The notes below the pieces were generated by a model. The model did no database searches, was not told the DNA's origin, and was given only the letters and a program-made list of their open reading frames with translations. This document shows positions 61,121-64,000 of a stretch of 64,000 bases of DNA, piece after piece; position 1 is the stretch's first letter; the number at the start of each line of letters is the position of its first letter. The stretch lies in assembly GCF_003351225.1 (NCBI RefSeq), contig NZ_QQSY01000001.1, positions 1,182,124-1,246,123 on the forward strand. Reading direction: 5' to 3'. This DNA is from Dyella solisilvae. Lineage in GTDB: Bacteria > Pseudomonadota > Gammaproteobacteria > Xanthomonadales > Rhodanobacteraceae. The position numbers and the translations under genes are program-made.

Positions 61121-62344
61121 TCACACCGACCGCGTCGCCACCACCGGCGGCACCGCCGCTGCCCGCATGGCCGGTCCCAGCACCGCGAGCTGGCCGATGG
61201 TCCACAGCAGCAGGGCGCCGACCGGGAAGTAGATCGCCGGCAGCCGCGGCAACTCGTAATGCGTCATCAGCAGCAGGTTGATGCCGTAGGCCAGCACCAT
61301 GCCCAGTGCGATGCCGATGGTGGCGAGCAGGAAGTTCTCGGTCTGGAAATAGTTGAGGATGTTGCGCCGCGTGGCGCCCAGTGCGCGGCGCACGCCGATC
61401 TGCCGGCGCCGCTGCGCCACCCAGAAGCTGCCGAGGCCGACGATGCCCAGCGAGGTCACCACCAGCAGGGCGACGCACACGCCGATCAGCAGGCCTGCCA
61501 TGGCCCGGTCGTTCTGGAAGAAGTCGTAACGCAAGTCGTCGAAGCTGTGCTTCTTGAGCACCACCCGATGCGGGTTGATCTCCTTGAGCTTGGCAAGTGC
61601 TGCCGCCAGCACGCGCTCGTTGTTCTGTGGCGAGGCCGTGCGTAACACGTACTCACCACGGTACTCACGCATGGGCAGGACCAGGCTGTAGCTCCTGGCG
61701 TTGTCGTCCCAGATCGACGGGCGAACCAGCTCCTTCACCACGCCCACCACGGTTATCGGGAAATCGGCCAGATAAAACTGTTTGCCCAACGCCGACTGTC
61801 CCGGCCACATCCGCTGCGCCATGCTCTCGGTAATCACCACGGCATGCGGCAAGGACTTCATGTCCTTGGCCGCCGCCGCCCGCACGACGTCATCGAAATC
61901 CACGAATTCGTCCGACTGCAGATCGCGGCCAGCCACCAGCTGCGCCCCGAACGCCCGGCGCAGGTTTTCGCCCGAATACAAGGTGGCGTTGAGCGTGGGC
62001 TGGTTCTGCTTGAGGTCGAGCTTGATGCCGCTGTTGGAGGAGGAGCGACCGAACGGCACCTCGTTCACCGAGGCGACATCCACCACGCCGGGGATTTGCC
62101 GCAACGCGGCGAGGTCTTCCAGCATCCGCGCCTTCTGGTCCTTGGTTACGCCGATGTCCGCCAGTTCGATGTGCAGCAGGCGGTGTTCGTCCACGCCGCT
62201 CTGCATGTTCATGCGATCGAGGCGCTGGTTGATGATGAACACCGCGTTGCACACGATGGCGCAGGTCAGCGCAATCTCGATGATCACCAGGAACGCGGTG
62301 ATCTTGTGGCGGCGCAGGGTCGAAAGAATGGGCAGGATGTCCAT
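61121..62344 (-). CDS. MacB/FtsX-type ABC transporter permease
   Basis: 407 residues. N-terminal membrane helix (ITAFLVIIEIALTCAIVC), a large periplasmic MacB_PCD-type domain (about 40-270), and three C-terminal helices with the FtsX motif QIGVRRALGATRRNILNYFQTENFLLA. The end is PAMRAAAVPPVVATRSV. These permeases work as dimers with a cytoplasmic ATPase and usually move lipoproteins, peptides or antibiotics. It is one of three tandem permease genes; no ATPase is in the window. Confidence 0.88.
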   Translation of the reverse strand: MDILPILSTLRRHKITAFLVIIEIALTCAIVCNAVFIINQRLDRMNMQSGVDEHRLLHIELADIGVTKDQKARMLEDLAALRQIPGVVDVASVNEVPFGRSSSNSGIKLDLKQNQPTLNATLYSGENLRRAFGAQLVAGRDLQSDEFVDFDDVVRAAAAKDMKSLPHAVVITESMAQRMWPGQSALGKQFYLADFPITVVGVVKELVRPSIWDDNARSYSLVLPMREYRGEYVLRTASPQNNERVLAAALAKLKEINPHRVVLKKHSFDDLRYDFFQNDRAMAGLLIGVCVALLVVTSLGIVGLGSFWVAQRRRQIGVRRALGATRRNILNYFQTENFLLATIGIALGMVLAYGINLLLMTHYELPRLPAIYFPVGALLLWTIGQLAVLGPAMRAAAVPPVVATRSV

Positions 62345-62361
62345 GATTCAGGTCCTCTTCC

Positions 62362-63666
62362 TCACTGGCTCTTCAGTTGCAGCGCCGGGGCGATCTGGCA
62401 GGCGCGCCATGCCGGCAGCAGGCCTGCCAGCAGCGTGGCGCCGATGGCGAGCACGAACGTGGCCAGCAGCATTGTCGGGTCCAGGTGCGCCAGCGATGCA
62501 TAGTCGGACGGTTGTCGCCGCACCAGCCACAGGCCACCGAAGGCCAGCAGCAGGCCACCCAGGCCGCCGGCGAGACCGATCACCGCCGACTCGACCATCA
62601 GCTGGGCGAACACTTCCCGCTTGGACGCGCCCAGCGCGCGGCGCACGCCAAGTTCACCGGCGCGACGCAGGAATTTCGCCAGCATGAGGCCGATCGTGTT
62701 GACCAGGCACACCAGCAGGAAGCCGAACGCCAGCCAGGTCTGCAGGCGCACGTCGCCCGGCACCACCTTGTTGATGTCCATCCACTCCATCAGGCCCGGC
62801 AGGCCAACCTTCACCGGTCGCGCGAAGCGGCCGAGCGCTTTTTGCTCCTGCGAGTAATGCGTGAGGAATTCCCGGTAGGCCGCCACCTTGTCCGGGCTGT
62901 CCAGCTGCACCCAGAACTGCAGCCACACGCAGGGTTCGGTCTCGGCGTGCTCCTCGTCGCCGCCGCCGGTGCCCCAGCAGTCGGTCGAACCGTCGTGGTC
63001 AAGATGCGCGTCGCGCGAGGCGCCCAGCGGCACGAACACGTCCTCGGAGTTCGAATAGCGCCCCGTGTTCACGTCGTAGAAGTGCGGATTGGGTCGCCAG
63101 CTGTCCAGCACGCCGATCACGCGGAAGGCGGTGTCCTTCATGCGCAACGTCTGGCCGGTGCTGTCCTTGCCACCGAACAATTTGTCGTTCAGCGAACGCG
63201 TGATGACCACCACGCGCGCCCGGCTCTCATCATCCGACGGGTTCCAGCCATGCCCGTAGAGGAACGGCACCCTGAACATCGGAAAGAAGTCGCTCGTGGT
63301 GTAGCGCGCATCGCTGTAGAAGGGTTCGATGCCCGACTGCGCCGGCTGTATCGGCACCGCGCCGCCAGTCATCAGTGCCTGCCGGTCCGCGCGCCTGGCG
63401 TGCAGCAGGTTCATGCCGTCGATCCAGGTCACCTGTTCGGGCAGCGGCTTGGACGCGTCGTAGCCGTCCATATCGCGGGGATCGACCTGCGGGTAGAACA
63501 GCGAGCCGCTCACCCCGGGCAGAGGATCGCCGGACAACACATGCAGCACCGTGAGCGTCGTCATGCTGGCGCCGATGCCCAACGCGATGGCGACCACCAT
63601 CAGCGCCGTGAGCACCTTGTTGCGCATGAGGCTGCGCATCGCCAAATCCAGGTAATAGCGGAACAT
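62362..63666 (-). CDS. MacB/FtsX-type ABC transporter permease, second copy
   Basis: 434 residues. An N-terminal helix (VLTALMVVAIALGIGASMTTLTVLHVL), a MacB_PCD periplasmic domain (DPLPGVSGSLFYPQVDPRDMDGY..), then an FtsX-type segment ELGVRRALGASKREVFAQLMVESAVIG and closing helices. It differs from its neighbours mainly in the periplasmic domain, so the two may form a heterodimer. The gap to the following permease is 17 bases and the gap to the preceding one is 30 bases. Confidence 0.88.
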   Translation of the reverse strand: MFRYYLDLAMRSLMRNKVLTALMVVAIALGIGASMTTLTVLHVLSGDPLPGVSGSLFYPQVDPRDMDGYDASKPLPEQVTWIDGMNLLHARRADRQALMTGGAVPIQPAQSGIEPFYSDARYTTSDFFPMFRVPFLYGHGWNPSDDESRARVVVITRSLNDKLFGGKDSTGQTLRMKDTAFRVIGVLDSWRPNPHFYDVNTGRYSNSEDVFVPLGASRDAHLDHDGSTDCWGTGGGDEEHAETEPCVWLQFWVQLDSPDKVAAYREFLTHYSQEQKALGRFARPVKVGLPGLMEWMDINKVVPGDVRLQTWLAFGFLLVCLVNTIGLMLAKFLRRAGELGVRRALGASKREVFAQLMVESAVIGLAGGLGGLLLAFGGLWLVRRQPSDYASLAHLDPTMLLATFVLAIGATLLAGLLPAWRACQIAPALQLKSQ

Positions 63667-63696
63667 CGATCCCCTCCTAGTCCTTGTTCCACACGG

Positions 63697-64000
63697 TCAC
63701 ACCGACCGCGTGGCCTCCACCGGCGACACGCGGGAGGCGCGCATCGCCGGCGCCAGCACCGCACCCTGCCCCAGCAACAGCAGGATCACCACGCCCATCA
63801 ACAGGTACACCAGCGAGAGCCGGTGCAGCTCGAATCGCGTCACCAGCCAGAGGTTGATCGCCACCGCCAACAGCACGCCGAACAGCGCGCCGCCGCAGCT
63901 GATCAACAGGTTCTCGGTGAGGAAGTACTCCAGGATGTCCTGCCGGGTGGCGCCCAGCGCGCGGCGCACGCCAATCTGCTTGCGCCGCTGGCCCACCCAG
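63697..64000 (-). CDS. MacB/FtsX-type ABC transporter permease, C-terminal part
   Basis: The last ~100 residues of a third permease whose start lies beyond the window. It carries the FtsX motif QIGVRRALGATRQDILEYFLTENLL and ends PAMRASRVSPVEATRSV, very close to the end of the permease at 61121. It is the first gene of the block in the direction of transcription within this window. Confidence 0.85.
   Translation of the reverse strand, partial: WVGQRRKQIGVRRALGATRQDILEYFLTENLLISCGGALFGVLLAVAINLWLVTRFELHRLSLVYLLMGVVILLLLGQGAVLAPAMRASRVSPVEATRSV

Noticed and set aside
59114-61645. An 843-residue plus-strand frame opposite DUF885 and a permease
   Set aside because: It spans two well-supported minus-strand genes and has the low-complexity composition of an antisense frame.

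Overview
The window is GC-rich and densely coded. It carries a type IV pilus chemosensory cluster (pilG-pilH-pilI-pilJ-chpA-chpB-chpC), the pilT/pilU motor pair, the gene order gshB-tonB-yqgE-yqgF-pyrB, aroK-aroB-hemE, a GspN protein, an H-NS-like protein with a short C-terminal DNA-binding motif, DUF4124 and BON-domain exported proteins. This combination points to a gammaproteobacterium of the Xanthomonadales (Lysobacterales), most likely Rhodanobacteraceae (Dyella/Rhodanobacter/Luteibacter type). The taxon is inferred from gene content; no rRNA or tRNA gene was found.

Layout. 1-8.4 kb: the 3' end of an anion-transporter-like gene, two small exported proteins, a tightly overlapping minus-strand operon gspN-hisN-nudE-cysQ-mazG, then bioA, a small exported protein and rsmE. 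8.5-20.3 kb: the Pil-Chp chemosensory operon on the minus strand, which controls twitching motility. 20.7-26.6 kb: gshB, a TonB-like protein, yqgE, yqgF and pyrB, then an unrecognised lipoprotein. 26.7-32.3 kb: an ACT-V4R sensor-like protein, a BON protein, pilU and pilT, proC and yggT. 32.3-41.5 kb: an M13 peptidase, repeat-rich DNA, a pdxH-yjbQ-cobalamin-binding-protein operon, a D-glycerate 3-kinase-like gene, ybjQ, an epimerase, aroK, aroB and a WGR protein. 41.6-52.1 kb: hemE, valS, repeats, a pssA-holD-like-rimI operon, a DUF4124 protein, proS, an H-NS-like gene and a ThrE-type exporter. 52.1-53.7 kb: 1.5 kb of dispersed repeats. 53.7-64 kb: one minus-strand block with three MacB/FtsX-type permeases (one cut by the window end), a DUF885 protein, a double-PDZ protein, a sigma-54 response regulator, a small exported protein, an NtrY-like kinase, a stomatin (QmcA) and NfeD.

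Most of this is ordinary core genome; I did not find a clearly new defence, mobile or biosynthetic system. The observations most worth following are: (i) the CheB-like ChpB seems to have lost its catalytic serine and its receiver aspartate, and no CheR/PilK gene is present, so the methylation-adaptation arm looks dismantled; (ii) an unannotated-looking gene between pssA and rimI resembles the DNA polymerase III psi subunit (HolD); (iii) several layered families of dispersed repeats occur, including a roughly 450-bp composite repeat in three copies, REP-like doublets and a four-unit 20-bp tandem array beside valS; (iv) a small ACT-V4R protein may be a ligand sensor.
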